A DNA stretch of 64,000 nt from Verrucomicrobiaceae bacterium (GTDB taxonomy: Bacteria; Verrucomicrobiota; Verrucomicrobiia; Verrucomicrobiales; Verrucomicrobiaceae), in contig JADJPM010000001.1 in NCBI GenBank assembly GCA_016713245.1, positions 558,001 through 622,000 of the forward strand, read 5' to 3'. The translations under genes and the position numbers were made by a program. The notes under the pieces were generated by a model. That model had not been told where the DNA came from, ran no database searches, and worked only from the letters and a program-made list of their open reading frames with translations. This document shows positions 22,828 to 33,603 of this stretch, one piece after another (position 1 is the first letter of the stretch; each line of letters begins with the position of its first letter).

Positions 22828-25800
22828 ATGAATCACCGACTACTCACCGGCATGCTATGCATGATCTTTTCAGGCGCTCCTTTGCAAGCTGCCACACTCG
22901 TGTGGAATGGCGGCGGGGCGGATGACAACTGGTCCACGGCGGGAAACTGGACGGGGGTGGCTTTCACGACGGGAGATCTGCTGCAGTTCGGCGGTGGCAC
23001 GCGGCTGACGCCGGTGAACAATCTGGCGGCGGACACGCTGGTGGGTGGCATCGACTTCACGAACAATACTTTCGCAAACACCACCGCCTTCACATTGAGC
23101 GGGAGCCGCATCACCCTGGGAGGGAACATCTCGACGGTGGCGGTAACGGGTGGTGGATTCAACGCCACGATCAATGACCAGATCAATCTGGACCTGCTGC
23201 TGAATGGCACACGCACAATCACGGTGCAGAACAATGGGGACAAGACGCATAACCTGACGATCAACGGTGTGGTGAGTGATGCTGGTGGCGGCTTTGGCCT
23301 GACGACGGCAGGTGGTGCGAGGCTGACGCTGGCCGCTGCGAATACCTACAGCGGCGTGACGACGCTGGGTGGCACGGCCGTGGTGGTGCTGAACCATGCG
23401 ACCGCATTGCCCGGCGGCATCGGCACCACGGGCGGGACGAGCGGACTTACCTTTGCAGGTGGCATCCTGGGACTGGGAGCGACGGATTTCACCCGCAGCC
23501 TCGGCACGGGGGCGGATCAGGTGCAGTGGACGGGCGGTGGAGGTTTTGCGGCCTTTGGGGCCAATCGCGTGGTGAACCTCGGCGGCAGCGGTGCCACGGT
23601 GATGTGGAATGCGGGCGGCTTTGTGCCGAGCACCTTTGCTTTGATCTTTGGCTACGGCAATGGCTCCGATACGCAGGATGCGACGCACACGGTCGATTTC
23701 CAAAATCCGGTGGATCTAAACGGCGGCACGCGAACGGTCACGGTGAATGATGGGAATGGAACGACGAATGCGCTGATCGATGCGGTGATGAGCGGCGGCA
23801 TCGTGAACAGCACGGGCACCGGTGCTTTCACGAAGAATGGAGGTGGCACGCTGAGCCTGACAGCGGCGGGCACTTACACCGGCCAGACGTATGCGAATGG
23901 CGGTGTGCTTCTACTGAATCATGCGAATGCACTGCCGGGCGGCGTGGGCACGACGGGAGGCACGAGCAATCTGCGCATCGGTGGGAATGGCTTGGTCGGC
24001 TTGGGGACGGGAGACTTCACGCGGGAGCTGGGCACAGGCGTTTCCCAGGTGCAGTGGACCGGCGGCGGAGGTTTTGCGGCCTACAATGCAGATCGCGTGG
24101 TGAATCTGGGCGGTGCGGGAGCCACGGTGACCTGGGCGACGGGCAGCTTTGTGCCAAACGCCTCATCTTTGTACCTCGGAGCGAATTCCGCGACGCATAC
24201 GGTGGATTTCCAGAACCCCATCGACCTCGGGTCGGCGGTGCGCACGGTGGAGATCACGAATGCGGCCGCGGTAGCTGTGGATGCCATCATCAGTGGCGCC
24301 ATCAGCGGCACAGGTGGCCTCTCGAAGAATGGCGATGGCACACTGGCCCTGACGTCCGCGAACAGCAGCTACACTGGGCAGACGAATCTCACGTCGAATA
24401 TCACGATGGTGTCCAAGATGGCGGACTACGGCCAGAACAGCTCCCTGGGCCAGGGAACGGCGGGCGTGCCGATCCTGATGAGCACGCAGTTCCGCACGGG
24501 CACACTAGAATACACCGGCAGTGGAGACAGCTCGGACCGCAGCTTTCAGCTCGGCACGACCACGGCGACGCACAGCCTGGGTGGTGCCATCACGAGCAGT
24601 GGCACGGGCGCTTTGGTGCTGGATGCGCCTGCTTTTAATGTGGCCGTGGCAGGTGTCACCGCAGCTCGTGTGCTGACGCTGAGCGGTAGCAATGCGGACC
24701 TCAACACCATCTCCGGCGTGATCCAAAACACGAACGGTGCCACTGGCACGCTGGCGGTGACGAAAACGGGCACCGGCACATGGGTGCTTGGCGGTGCGAA
24801 TACCTACAGCGGTGCCACCACGCTCACGACGGGCACTTTGCACCTGAACAACGCGGGCAGCGGCGGCACCAGCTCGGCCATCGGCACCAGCGCCCTCTCC
24901 ATCGGCGGGGGAACGACGATTGATAACAGCAGCGGCTCGCCCATCACGCTCAGCACGGCGAATGCAGTGACGTGGGGCGGTGCTTTCACCTTTGGCGGCA
25001 CGAATGATCTGAGCTTTGCCAATGGCACCAGCATCGCCGCCGGCAGCCGCATTCTCACGCTGAATGGCACCGGCAAGACGCTCACCTTTGGCACGCTCTC
25101 CATCTCGAGTGCCACCACGCAGACCGTGAATGATGGCGGCAGCGGAAACAAACTGGTGCTCGGCGGTCTGGTGCTGGCGGAGAGTAATCAAGCACGCGCA
25201 CAGACCTTTGCGGGCACGGCCGCCATCGAGATCACGGGTGCAGTCACCGATGGGGCGGGAACTGGCGCTGACGGTCTGAGCTACACCGGTAGCTCCACGC
25301 TCACCCTCGGTGCCAGCAGCAATACCTATACGGGCACTACCACGATGAACAATGCGGCGGGCACGCTCACGCTCGCAGGCTCCAGCACCACGAGTGCGGT
25401 CACTCTCACGGCAGGTCGGCTCAACGTGCATCACGCCTCCGCCATCGGCACTGGCACACTAACACTCACGGCTGGCACGATCGACAACACCAGCGCCGCC
25501 GACATCACCGTCGCCACGGCCAACAGCGTCGTGATCGGTGGGAATCTGGCCTTCGGCGGCACTCGCAGCCTCAGTTTTGCCAATGGCACCGCCAGCATCG
25601 GCGGCAGCCGAATCCTCACACTGAATGGCACAAGCCGGACGCTCACCTTTGGCACGGTCAGCTTCAGCGGTTCAAACACCACCACGGTCAACGACGTGGG
25701 CACCGGCAACAAGCTCGTGCTCGGTGGTATGGTGCTCGGTGAACTCAACCAGGGCCGCATCAGACCATCACTGGCAATGCGGCGGTGGACATCACCGGCT

Positions 25801-28301
25801 CCGTCACGGATGGCCCGGGCACGGGAGCGGATGGCCTTAGCTACACAGGCACCAGCATCCTCACGCTCTCCGGCGCTGGCACTTACACCGGAGCCACCGC
25901 GGTGAATGGTGTGGGCGGCACTCTGCGCACCACCTCGACAGGCAGCCTTGGCACCGCCTCGCTCACCATCATCAATGGAACCACCGAGCTCAACAACACC
26001 GCGCAGACCATGGGTGCGATCACTTTTGGTTCCTCGACCACCACCGCACAGACCTCCACCGCCACGCTCACCCTCGCCTCCGGCACCACGCTCACCCAAA
26101 CGGGCAGCCTCGTCTCCAACGACAACGCGAGCAGCCAGCCCTCCTTCATCACCGGTGGCACCATCGACATCAACGGCACCCGCATCTGGAGCGTGGACGA
26201 CACCGGCACACTGGACGCCGACCTCACCGTGTCCTCCGTCATTCAAAACACCGGCGCTGTCGGCACCTTCACCAAAAATGGCACGGGACGCCTTGTGCTC
26301 ACCGGAAACAACACCTTCGCCGACGTCTTTGCCGTGGCAGATGGCATCGTGCGTATCCAGCACGCCAATGCGCTCGGCAGCACCGTAGGCGGCACCACGG
26401 TGAATAGCGGCGATGTGCTGGAAGTCAGCGGCGGCCTCACCATCGCGGGCGAGGCCTTGCTCCTCAATGGCACCGGCGTCAGCAACACCGGTGCCCTGCG
26501 CATTCTCAATGGCGTCAATGCCTGGACTGGCACCATCGACCTCGGTGGCGATGCCCGCATCCAGGCCGACGCCGGTTCGCAACTCACCGTCAGTGCCATC
26601 ACCGCAGGCGGCACGGGTCGCGATGTCACTTTCGGTGGCGATGGAGATCACATCGCCAGTGGCCGCATCGGCTCCGGCGGCACCAATCCCGTCGATCAGG
26701 TGCTCAAAGATGGCGCAGGCACTTTGACGCTGAATAACACCACCAACGACTTCACCGGCACGCTCACCGTCAACAACGGCACGCTCAAGCTAGGGGCCTC
26801 CGAGGTCATCCCGAACGCCGAAGTCGTCACCATCAATAAAGGCACCTTCCAGCTCAACGGGCAGACGGAAACCATCACCTCACTCACCCTCGGTGCCTCG
26901 ACCACCACCGTGGCTGGCAACACTGCCACCATCATCGACACGCCCACCGGCGGCATCCTCCGCCTCAGTGGCAATTCCACTTACAACGCGGGCTCCATCG
27001 GCTTTGAAAACGGCCAGGCCACCATCTCCGCCAATCTCGACGTCAACAACGCCAGCCGAACCTTCACCGTGAATGACAATGCCACGCTCACCGAGGAACT
27101 CGTCATCAGCGGCACCATCAGCAACAGCGGTGCCACCGCCGCAGGCCTCACCAAATCAGGCACCGGCACGCTCGTCATCTCCGGTGCCAATACCTACAAC
27201 GGCACCACCACCATCAACGGCGGCACGCTCAAGCTCGGCGCCAGCAACGCCCTGCCAGACACACCGCTCACGCTCGATCAGCGACTCGGCGGCGTCTCCA
27301 CACTCGACATCGCAGGCCGCAGCGATGCCATCACCACACTCACCCTCAGCGGGAACTCCACCACCGTCGTGAACTCCGCCAGCCAGATCATCGACTCCAC
27401 TGGCGGCGGCGTCTTGAAGCTCGGCGGCAGCGTCACCTACAACACCGGCGCGACCGGATTTCACAACTCGATGAGCACCATCTCGGCCAGTGTGGACCTC
27501 AACGGAGCCAATCGCACCTTCACTGTCAACGACAGCACGAACGCCACCACGGACGTGCTCATCTCCAGCACCATCCTCAACACCGGAGCCACCGCTGGCA
27601 TCACCAAGGCAGGCGCAGGCACGCTCGCCTTCACCGCAGCCAACAGCTACGACGGCGTCACCACGGTGAACGCCGGTGCCCTCCAGGTCGGCAGCAGCGG
27701 CACGGGACAAACCGGCACCGGTGCCGTTACCCTCGCGAACACCGCCACGCTCTTTGGCACTGGAAACGTTCGCGGCAGCAGCTTCACCGCCGCCAGTGGC
27801 TCCACCGTTCATGCGGGCGATACCACGGCCGAAAGTAGCTACGGCACGCTCACCTTCACCCCCGTCAGCGGCTCTGGCAGCATCCAGTTTCAAAGTGGTG
27901 GCAGCGTCATTCTCGGCATCAACCCCGGCGGCACCTCGGACCGCCTCAACATCGTCGGCACTGGCACCAACACGCTCACCTTCAATGCCAATCTCACTGT
28001 CGGCCCCGCCACCCTCGTGCCCACCACAGCAGAGGTCTTCAATTTGCTCGACTGGACCGGCCTTGCCAGCGCTCCCACCTTCGCCAGCCGCTTCACCTTC
28101 ATCAGCCAACTCTTTGGCAATGGCGATGAAGCCACCGGCCTCGACCTGCCCGACATCTCCGGCACCGGCTACGCCTGGGACATCAGCGCCTTCACCACCC
28201 AGGGCACCATCTCCATCGTCGTCGTGCCAGAACCCTCGCGTGCTCTGCTGCTCATGGTAGGCATGCTGGCAGCCATCGCGAGACGCCGACGAGTTGGGTG
28301 A
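22828..28301 (+). CDS. Giant autotransporter-associated beta-strand repeat protein with PEP-CTERM tail, one frameshift
   Basis: The start at 22828 gives a signal peptide (MNHRLLTGMLCMIFSGAPLQ) and the typical opening ATLVWNGGGADDNWSTAGNW. Dozens of beta-strand repeats follow (LTLAAANTYSGVTTL, GTGTWVLGGANTYSGATTL, KSGTGTLVISGANTYNG and others), so the mature protein is probably a long beta-helix. The end, VPEPSRALLLMVGMLAAIAR plus RRR, is a PEP-CTERM sorting signal for exosortase. At about 25755-25765 the homology changes frame. The span of 5474 nt lacks one base of a multiple of three, and one added base restores about 1824 aa with continuous repeats. Surface adhesion or matrix binding is likely but unproven. 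Confidence 0.85.
23390..24190 (+). repeat. Internal duplication of a ~75-residue block within the repeat protein
   Basis: Two blocks encode nearly the same segment: the first around 23420-23650 has FTRSLGTGADQVQWTGGGGF, the second around 23945-24180 has FTRELGTGVSQVQWTGGGGF. Both go on with NRVVNLGG or DRVVNLGG and a VxWxxGxFVP stretch. They lie about 530 nt apart, consistent with unequal recombination inside the gene. Confidence 0.65.
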
Positions 28302-28348
28302 AAAGTGTCAGAGAAGCCCTCATCGGCTCGTTTCAGCCGCCACAAGCC

Positions 28349-29620
28349 ATGTACACCGCCACCAAACGCCATCTCGACCGCCGTGCTTTTCTTCGTGGAA
28401 CCGGCACTGTGCTCTCGCTGCCGTTTTTGGAGGCCATGGTGCCTGCGTTTGCCACACGGGCACAAGCAGCCGTCGCCCAGCCGCCACCGCGTTTCATGGC
28501 GATGTGCGCCACGCTGGGCTTTCACACGCCGTTTTTGTTTCCGAAGGAGGTTGGCAGCGATTACACGCTCACGCCCTACCTGGAGCCGTTGAAGGATTTG
28601 AAGGGTGATTTCTCCGTGATCTCCGGTTTGCAGCACGAGGAGCAAAACGGGGCCAATGGCCACACCTCCGAAATGACCTGGCTGACCTCCGCCAAGCATC
28701 CCGGGCTCGCCGGCTTCAAAAACTCGATCTCCATCGACCAGCTCATCGCCGAGCAAATCGGCTCGCAGACGCGTTTCCCGAGCCTCATCCTCGGCACCGG
28801 TAGCGAATCGCTTTCCTGGAGTGCTAGCGGCATACCGCTCCCGGCAGAAAATTCGCCCTCAAAGGCCTTCCAGCAGCTTTTTGTCGATGGAACCCCGGCG
28901 GAAATCGCGGCGCAGGTCCGCAGCCTCAAACGCGGGCGCAGTATTCTCGACACCGTCATGGGTCAGGCCAAAAAACTTCACGATGAACTCGGCAAACGCG
29001 ATCAGGAGAAGCTCGACGAGTATTTCTCCGCCGTGCGCGACCTCGAAGGCCGCCTCGTGCAAAACGAGGAGTGGGTGCAACAACCCAAGCCCAAGGTCGA
29101 TGCCAAGCCACCGACCGATATTCAGAGCCGCACGGACGCTATCGGCAAAATGAACCTCATGCTCGACCTCGTCGTGCTGGCGCTGCAAAACGACAGCGCA
29201 CGCACCGTGACGCTGCGCCTCAACGGCATGAACGCCGTGCCGGAGATCAAAGGCGTCAAAAACGACTGGCACAACCTCTCCCACCACGGCCAGGACGCCG
29301 CGAAGATCGAAGAACTCAAAGTCATCGAGAAGGCCGAGTTCACCGCCTTGGCCGCCTTTTTGGCCAAAATGAAGGCTGCATCCCTCCTCGACAGCACCGC
29401 CGTCCTTTTCGGCTCGAACCTCGGCAACGCCAGCGCCCACAGCACCGCCAATTTGCCGCTGTTACTGGCTGGCGGCGGCTTCAAACACGGCCGCCACATC
29501 GCCATCGACAAGGGGAAGCACGTCTTCTCGAACCTCTTCGTCCACCTCGCGCAGCGCATGGGCGTGGAAGCCGACAAGTTCGGCTTCAGCACCGGCGTGC
29601 TTGACATCAATCAGGCATAA
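28349..29620 (+). CDS. DUF1552 family protein (Tat-exported), second copy
   Basis: A 423-aa protein with a Tat-like start (LDRRAFLRGTGTVLSLPFLE). DUF1552 landmarks: FMAMCATLGFHTPFLFPKE, LQHEEQNGANGHTSEMTWL, FPSLILGTGSESLSW, LDTVMGQAKKLHDELGKRD, KLDEYFSAVRDLEGRL and LPLLLAGGGFKHG. A GTG start at 28298 would overlap the repeat gene; the ATG at 28349 places the twin arginines correctly. As with the copy at 15245, no DUF1592-type partner is adjacent. Confidence 0.88.
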   Translation: MYTATKRHLDRRAFLRGTGTVLSLPFLEAMVPAFATRAQAAVAQPPPRFMAMCATLGFHTPFLFPKEVGSDYTLTPYLEPLKDLKGDFSVISGLQHEEQNGANGHTSEMTWLTSAKHPGLAGFKNSISIDQLIAEQIGSQTRFPSLILGTGSESLSWSASGIPLPAENSPSKAFQQLFVDGTPAEIAAQVRSLKRGRSILDTVMGQAKKLHDELGKRDQEKLDEYFSAVRDLEGRLVQNEEWVQQPKPKVDAKPPTDIQSRTDAIGKMNLMLDLVVLALQNDSARTVTLRLNGMNAVPEIKGVKNDWHNLSHHGQDAAKIEELKVIEKAEFTALAAFLAKMKAASLLDSTAVLFGSNLGNASAHSTANLPLLLAGGGFKHGRHIAIDKGKHVFSNLFVHLAQRMGVEADKFGFSTGVLDINQA

Positions 29621-29683
29621 AGACGCTCCGAAAAGATCATTGCGGCGCAAGACGCGGTCCGGCATGCTAGTTGGACCAACCGC

Positions 29684-30604
29684 ATGAAAAAACTCATCCT
29701 CCTCGCTGCCTGCCTGCTTGCCGCTTGCAAGCCTGCTGATCCCTCGAATGCCTCCGGGAAGCCGAAAGTGGCGCTCGTGATGAAGTCGCTCGCGAATGAG
29801 TTCTTCCAGACGATGGCCGAGGGCGCGAAGAAGCATCAGGCGGCGCATGCGTCGGATTACGACCTCGTCGTGAATGGCATCAAGAACGAGACGGATCTCG
29901 CGGAGCAGGTGGGGTTGGTTGAGCAGATGGTGGCGCAGGGCGTGCAGGCCATCGTCATCGCCCCGGCGGATTCGAAGGCGCTGGTCACGGTGCTCAAGCG
30001 GGCGAAAGACGCTGGCGTGCTCGTCATCAACATCGACAACCAACTCGATGCCGACACGCTCAAGCAGGCAGGGCTCGCCGTTCCGTTTGTCGGCCCCGAT
30101 AATCGTGCGGGTGCGAAAGCCGTCGGCGAGGTGCTCGCCAAGAAGCTGAAAGCAGGCGATGAGGTGGCGATCATCGAAGGCGTCACCACCGCGTTCAATG
30201 CGCAGCAGCGCAAAACAGGCTTTGAGGACGCGATGAATGCCGCAGGCATGAAGATCGTGAGTTCACAAAGCGGCCAGTGGGAGATGGAGAAGGCCAACGG
30301 GGTCGCCGCAGGTATCTTGGCGGCCAATCCGAACGTGAAGGCGCTGCTCTGCGCCAACGACAACATGGCTCTCGGCGCTGCTGCAGCCGTTCAAGCCGCT
30401 GGCAAGGCCGGCCAAATCCAAATCGTCGGCTTCGACAACATCGCCGCGCTCAAACCGCTCCTCGCCGATGGTCGCGTCCTCGCCACCGCCGACCAGCACG
30501 GCGATCAACTGGCCGTCTTCGGCATCGAAGCCGCGTTGAAGGCTCTGAAGGACAAGACGTCGCCCGCAGATCAGCAGACGCCGGTGGATGTCGTTACGAA
30601 ATGA
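29684..30604 (+). CDS. Sugar ABC transporter substrate-binding lipoprotein (RbsB-like)
   Basis: A 306-aa protein with a lipoprotein signal (MKKLILLAACLLAACKP, lipobox LLAAC) and a type-I periplasmic-binding fold: VALVMKSLANEFFQTMAEGA, VQAIVIAPADSKALV, GVLVINIDNQLD, VPFVGPDNRAGAKAVGE, ALLCANDNMALGAAAAV and IQIVGFDNIAALKPLL. These residues resemble ribose/xylose-type binding proteins, so a pentose or related sugar is likely. The permease gene follows at 30707. No ATPase gene is present in the window. Confidence 0.85.
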   Translation: MKKLILLAACLLAACKPADPSNASGKPKVALVMKSLANEFFQTMAEGAKKHQAAHASDYDLVVNGIKNETDLAEQVGLVEQMVAQGVQAIVIAPADSKALVTVLKRAKDAGVLVINIDNQLDADTLKQAGLAVPFVGPDNRAGAKAVGEVLAKKLKAGDEVAIIEGVTTAFNAQQRKTGFEDAMNAAGMKIVSSQSGQWEMEKANGVAAGILAANPNVKALLCANDNMALGAAAAVQAAGKAGQIQIVGFDNIAALKPLLADGRVLATADQHGDQLAVFGIEAALKALKDKTSPADQQTPVDVVTK

Positions 30605-30700
30605 CGAAACCAGAATGGCGAATGATGCCCCGATGCTCAAACCATTCGTCATTCGCGCTTCGACATTCATTCGTCATTTCTCATTCTGATTTCGTCATTC
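30601..30700. repeat. Inverted repeat between the binding protein and permease genes
   Basis: ATGACGAAACCAGAATGGCG starting at 30601 (overlapping the stop codon) and the segment ending CTCATTCTGATTTCGTCATT near 30699 are inverted copies of about 25 nt. The loop has further CATTCGTCATTCG motifs. Similar CATTCGTCATT-rich repeats are common in verrucomicrobial intergenic regions. A stable hairpin here could lower permease expression relative to the binding protein. Confidence 0.55.
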
Positions 30701-30706
30701 ATTCGC

Positions 30707-31630
30707 ATGCGCCGCTTCGCCGACTTTCTCATCCTTCTCGCCGTGCTGGTGGCGATGATCTGGCTGTTTGGACTGCTTCGAGACACGTTTTGGAGTGTGA
30801 CGACGCTGGGAAACATCGCGAACCGCATTCCGGCGCTGGCGCTGGTGGCCACGGGGATGACGGTGGTGATGATCACGGGTGGGATCGATCTTTCGGTGGG
30901 TTCGGTGCTGGGGCTTTGCGGGGCGGCGGTGGGGGTGATGATGGCGGACTGGCAGTGGGGACTGCCGCTGGCCTTGGTCGGCAGCATTGTGGTGGGCACG
31001 GCGATCGGCGGCACGACGGGTGCGGTGAGTGTGAAACTGCGGCTGCCGTCCTTCATCGTGTCGCTCGGCATGCTGGAGATGGCGCGAGGGCTTTCTTTTC
31101 TCGTTACGGATTCGCAGACAAAGTACATCGGCGCGGCGGTGGAGACGCTCGGGGCTCCGTTTGGCGGTTTGGTGATCTCGCCGGCCTTTGTGATCAGCCT
31201 TCTCGTGGTGATCGCGGGTCAGGTGGTGCTCTCGCACATGGCGGTGGGGCGGCATTGGATCGCCATCGGGGCGAATCGCGAGGCGGCGCTGGTCTCTGGT
31301 GTGCCGGTGGATCGTCCTCGCATCCTGGCGCATGCTTTGCTGGGCTCGCTGACGGGGCTTGCGGCGGTCTTCAATTGCTCACGCCTCGGCAGCGCCGATC
31401 CAAATGCGGGCGTGGGGTTCGAGCTGAGTGCCATCGCCGCCGTGGTGGTGGGTGGCACGAGCCTGATGGGTGGACGTGGCAGCATCGTGAAGAGTTTCAT
31501 GGGCGTGCTGATCATCGCCACGCTGGAGGCGGGCTTGGTTCAAATCGGTGCCTCGGAGCCGATGAAGCGCGTCGTGACCGGCGCGGTGATCGTGGCGGCT
31601 GTGCTGGCGGACTCTTGGAGACGAAAATGA
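30707..31630 (+). CDS. Sugar ABC transporter permease (RbsC-like)
   Basis: A 307-aa integral membrane protein with about eight hydrophobic segments. The family signature for ribose/xylose-type permeases is clear: ALVATGMTVVMITGGIDLSV, GSVLGLCGAAVG, LPSFIVSLGMLEMARGLSFL, IGANREAALVSGV and AIAAVVVGGTSLMGGRGSI. It would form the membrane channel for the binding protein at 29684-30604. The partner ATPase is not encoded between or after them. It converges with the MBL-fold gene, 7 nt apart. Confidence 0.85.
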   Translation: MRRFADFLILLAVLVAMIWLFGLLRDTFWSVTTLGNIANRIPALALVATGMTVVMITGGIDLSVGSVLGLCGAAVGVMMADWQWGLPLALVGSIVVGTAIGGTTGAVSVKLRLPSFIVSLGMLEMARGLSFLVTDSQTKYIGAAVETLGAPFGGLVISPAFVISLLVVIAGQVVLSHMAVGRHWIAIGANREAALVSGVPVDRPRILAHALLGSLTGLAAVFNCSRLGSADPNAGVGFELSAIAAVVVGGTSLMGGRGSIVKSFMGVLIIATLEAGLVQIGASEPMKRVVTGAVIVAAVLADSWRRK

Positions 31631-31637
31631 TCGCGTC

Positions 31638-32531
31638 TCAGGCCTTCACGGTCTTCAGGCAATGCAGCCGCACGCCATCGGCGCACATGGCGGTGCCGTT
31701 GGAGGCCTCGCAGCGAATCCAATCGGCGTCGCTGAGTCCGGCCTGCAGGGCGATGGCATGCTCCGTGTCGCGATAGCCATCGCGGATCTGCTGCTCGCTC
31801 CATCCGGCAGTGTGCCACGCGGCGACACGCTGATGCACCTCGGTGATGCGGGCGCGGTAGGCGGTGAGGTGGGCCTTCACATCCGGCACGGCGTCAAAGT
31901 GCGTGAGGTAGAGTTGGTCGAAATTCGCCGCGAGGAGGCGGTCGATGGAGGCGAGGTAGGCCACGGGATCGAACTGCGGCGGCGCAGCAGTGACGCTGAG
32001 GTAGTCTGTTCCTGCCAGGCGCATGCCAGCCGTGTCTCCGGCAAAGCAGATGCCACCGATCACAAAGGCGTGGTGATGCCGCGCATGCCCCGGCGTGTCC
32101 CACGCGGTCACGCGGACCTCGCCGAAAGGCACGCTTTCGCCATCCTGCATGGCCACCACCTTGTCGGCAGGCGCGGGAAGCATTTCGCCCCATAACGTGT
32201 CCATCTGGTCCAGATACACGCTGCGTGCGCTTTCGATCAGTTTGGAGGGATCAATGAGATGCCGGGCGGCATACGGGTGGCAGTAGATGGTGGCTCCGTT
32301 CTGCGCAAACCATCCCGCCGCGCCTGCGTGGTCGAGGTGGATGTGGGTGACAAAGATCTTCCGGATGTTGTTCTCGTCCACACCCTGCGATTTCAGCGCG
32401 GCGCGGAGGTTGGCGAGGGTGGAGCCGGGACCGGTTTCGATGAGCGCCAGCTCCCCGCCGCTCTCGACGAGGTAGGAGGCGATGAGGCCGGGCGTGCCTT
32501 GAAAGTGGAGATCGAGCGGGGTGATGCGCAT
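31638..32531 (-). CDS. Metallo-beta-lactamase-fold hydrolase
   Basis: A 297-aa protein. The zinc motif THIHLDHAGAAGWF (HxHxDH), AWDTPGHARHHH and ICFAGDTAG supply the expected metal ligands of a glyoxalase-II-like hydrolase. The C-terminal helical extension (RITEVHQRVAAWHTAGWSEQ) is typical of a subgroup. I use the ATG at 32531. It follows the alpha/beta hydrolase gene by 14 nt and is probably the last gene of that transcript. The substrate is unknown. Confidence 0.88.
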   Translation of the reverse strand: MRITPLDLHFQGTPGLIASYLVESGGELALIETGPGSTLANLRAALKSQGVDENNIRKIFVTHIHLDHAGAAGWFAQNGATIYCHPYAARHLIDPSKLIESARSVYLDQMDTLWGEMLPAPADKVVAMQDGESVPFGEVRVTAWDTPGHARHHHAFVIGGICFAGDTAGMRLAGTDYLSVTAAPPQFDPVAYLASIDRLLAANFDQLYLTHFDAVPDVKAHLTAYRARITEVHQRVAAWHTAGWSEQQIRDGYRDTEHAIALQAGLSDADWIRCEASNGTAMCADGVRLHCLKTVKA

Positions 32532-32545
32532 GAGGCGGTCGGCGG

Positions 32546-33571
32546 TCACTTTTTCTTTTCCTTCGGAAGGAGGTCCTTCTCGCAATCCTCATCCGCCGGC
32601 GTGGCGGGACCGCTTTGATCGACGGGCTGAGTGAAAAGATACTTCCACACGGCCTCGTGAAGGAATTTGCCATCCGCAGACTTCGGCGAGGCTCCGCCGG
32701 GCACGACGCAGCTATGCGCCCGCTTGTCATCGCCCTTCACATCCGCATCGGTGATGAGGCGGCGGGTGTTTTGATAGGGCGGTGTCATCTGATCCACATT
32801 CACGATGGGGCCGTGGGCATTCAGGCCGAGCAACTCCCACGAGCGGCAGTAGTGATCGCCACTCCAACCACCGTCGAGCACATGAGAGAAGCCAAAAAAG
32901 CGGTTCGAAGGCGTGGCGGAAGGCAGTGACTGCCACGTCTCGAGCTGGTCACGTGGCCCGCAAAACATCACCACTCGATCCACCGCCTGATGCTTGGCAA
33001 AACGAGCCGCGGTAGTGCTGCCATGCGAACTGCCGGAGATGATCACCTTGCTCCAATCGAGCCCTTTGCCGTCTTTCGTCAGGAACTGCTTCCACTTCCC
33101 TTCCGGATTCTCTTTCGCCAGCCACTTCACGAACTGAAACGAGCGCTCCATCATGCCATCTGGCTTCGGGATTTCGACGAGCGGGCTGAAGTCCTCACCC
33201 GTGGCGGCTTCGAGGCGGATGTGGCCGTTTTGCTGACCATCCGCACCGGGTGATTGATTGCCGAATTTGCCAAACCAGCCGTTCGCGTAATGCACGCGGA
33301 TGGCGTGAAGGCCAAAGCTGTTCACTCGCTCAAAGAGCCCCGCGCTGTGGCCCATGAGCCAGATGACGAGTTTGCCCTGCGCCTTCACGCGGGTGTCCAC
33401 GCTGGCATGCTGGATGTCCGCCGGCTTGCCCTTCGACTCGAAGACGAATTCGATCTCCGGATGGGCCTTGGCCCGTGGATCGATCTCGCTGGCACGAGCA
33501 GTGAATTCAAAACGCTGACCCTCGGCATGGAGGAACAGCGGGAGAAGGGCAAAAAGAAGGGTGAGGCGCAT
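32546..33571 (-). CDS. Exported alpha/beta hydrolase
   Basis: A 341-aa protein with signal peptide MRLTLLFALLPLFLHAEG. The nucleophile elbow is probably GSSHGS within WSKVIISGSSHGSTTAARFA, and a catalytic His may be at VLDGGWSGDHY or KRAHSCVV. The N-terminal part (FEFTARASEIDPRAKAHPEI) and KLVIWLMGHSAGLFERVNSF fit a secreted hydrolase group known from Verrucomicrobiota. Substrate unknown. It lies 32 nt after the DUF1501 gene and before the MBL gene, all on the minus strand. Confidence 0.75.
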   Translation of the reverse strand: MRLTLLFALLPLFLHAEGQRFEFTARASEIDPRAKAHPEIEFVFESKGKPADIQHASVDTRVKAQGKLVIWLMGHSAGLFERVNSFGLHAIRVHYANGWFGKFGNQSPGADGQQNGHIRLEAATGEDFSPLVEIPKPDGMMERSFQFVKWLAKENPEGKWKQFLTKDGKGLDWSKVIISGSSHGSTTAARFAKHQAVDRVVMFCGPRDQLETWQSLPSATPSNRFFGFSHVLDGGWSGDHYCRSWELLGLNAHGPIVNVDQMTPPYQNTRRLITDADVKGDDKRAHSCVVPGGASPKSADGKFLHEAVWKYLFTQPVDQSGPATPADEDCEKDLLPKEKKK

Positions 33572-33603
33572 GGCGGGGGCGTCATTCAACCCCGCCCCAC
33601 CCA

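Noticed and set aside
22828..28301. CRISPR-like spaced repeats
   Set aside because: The repeats are coding, of variable length and diverged, and belong to a beta-strand repeat protein.
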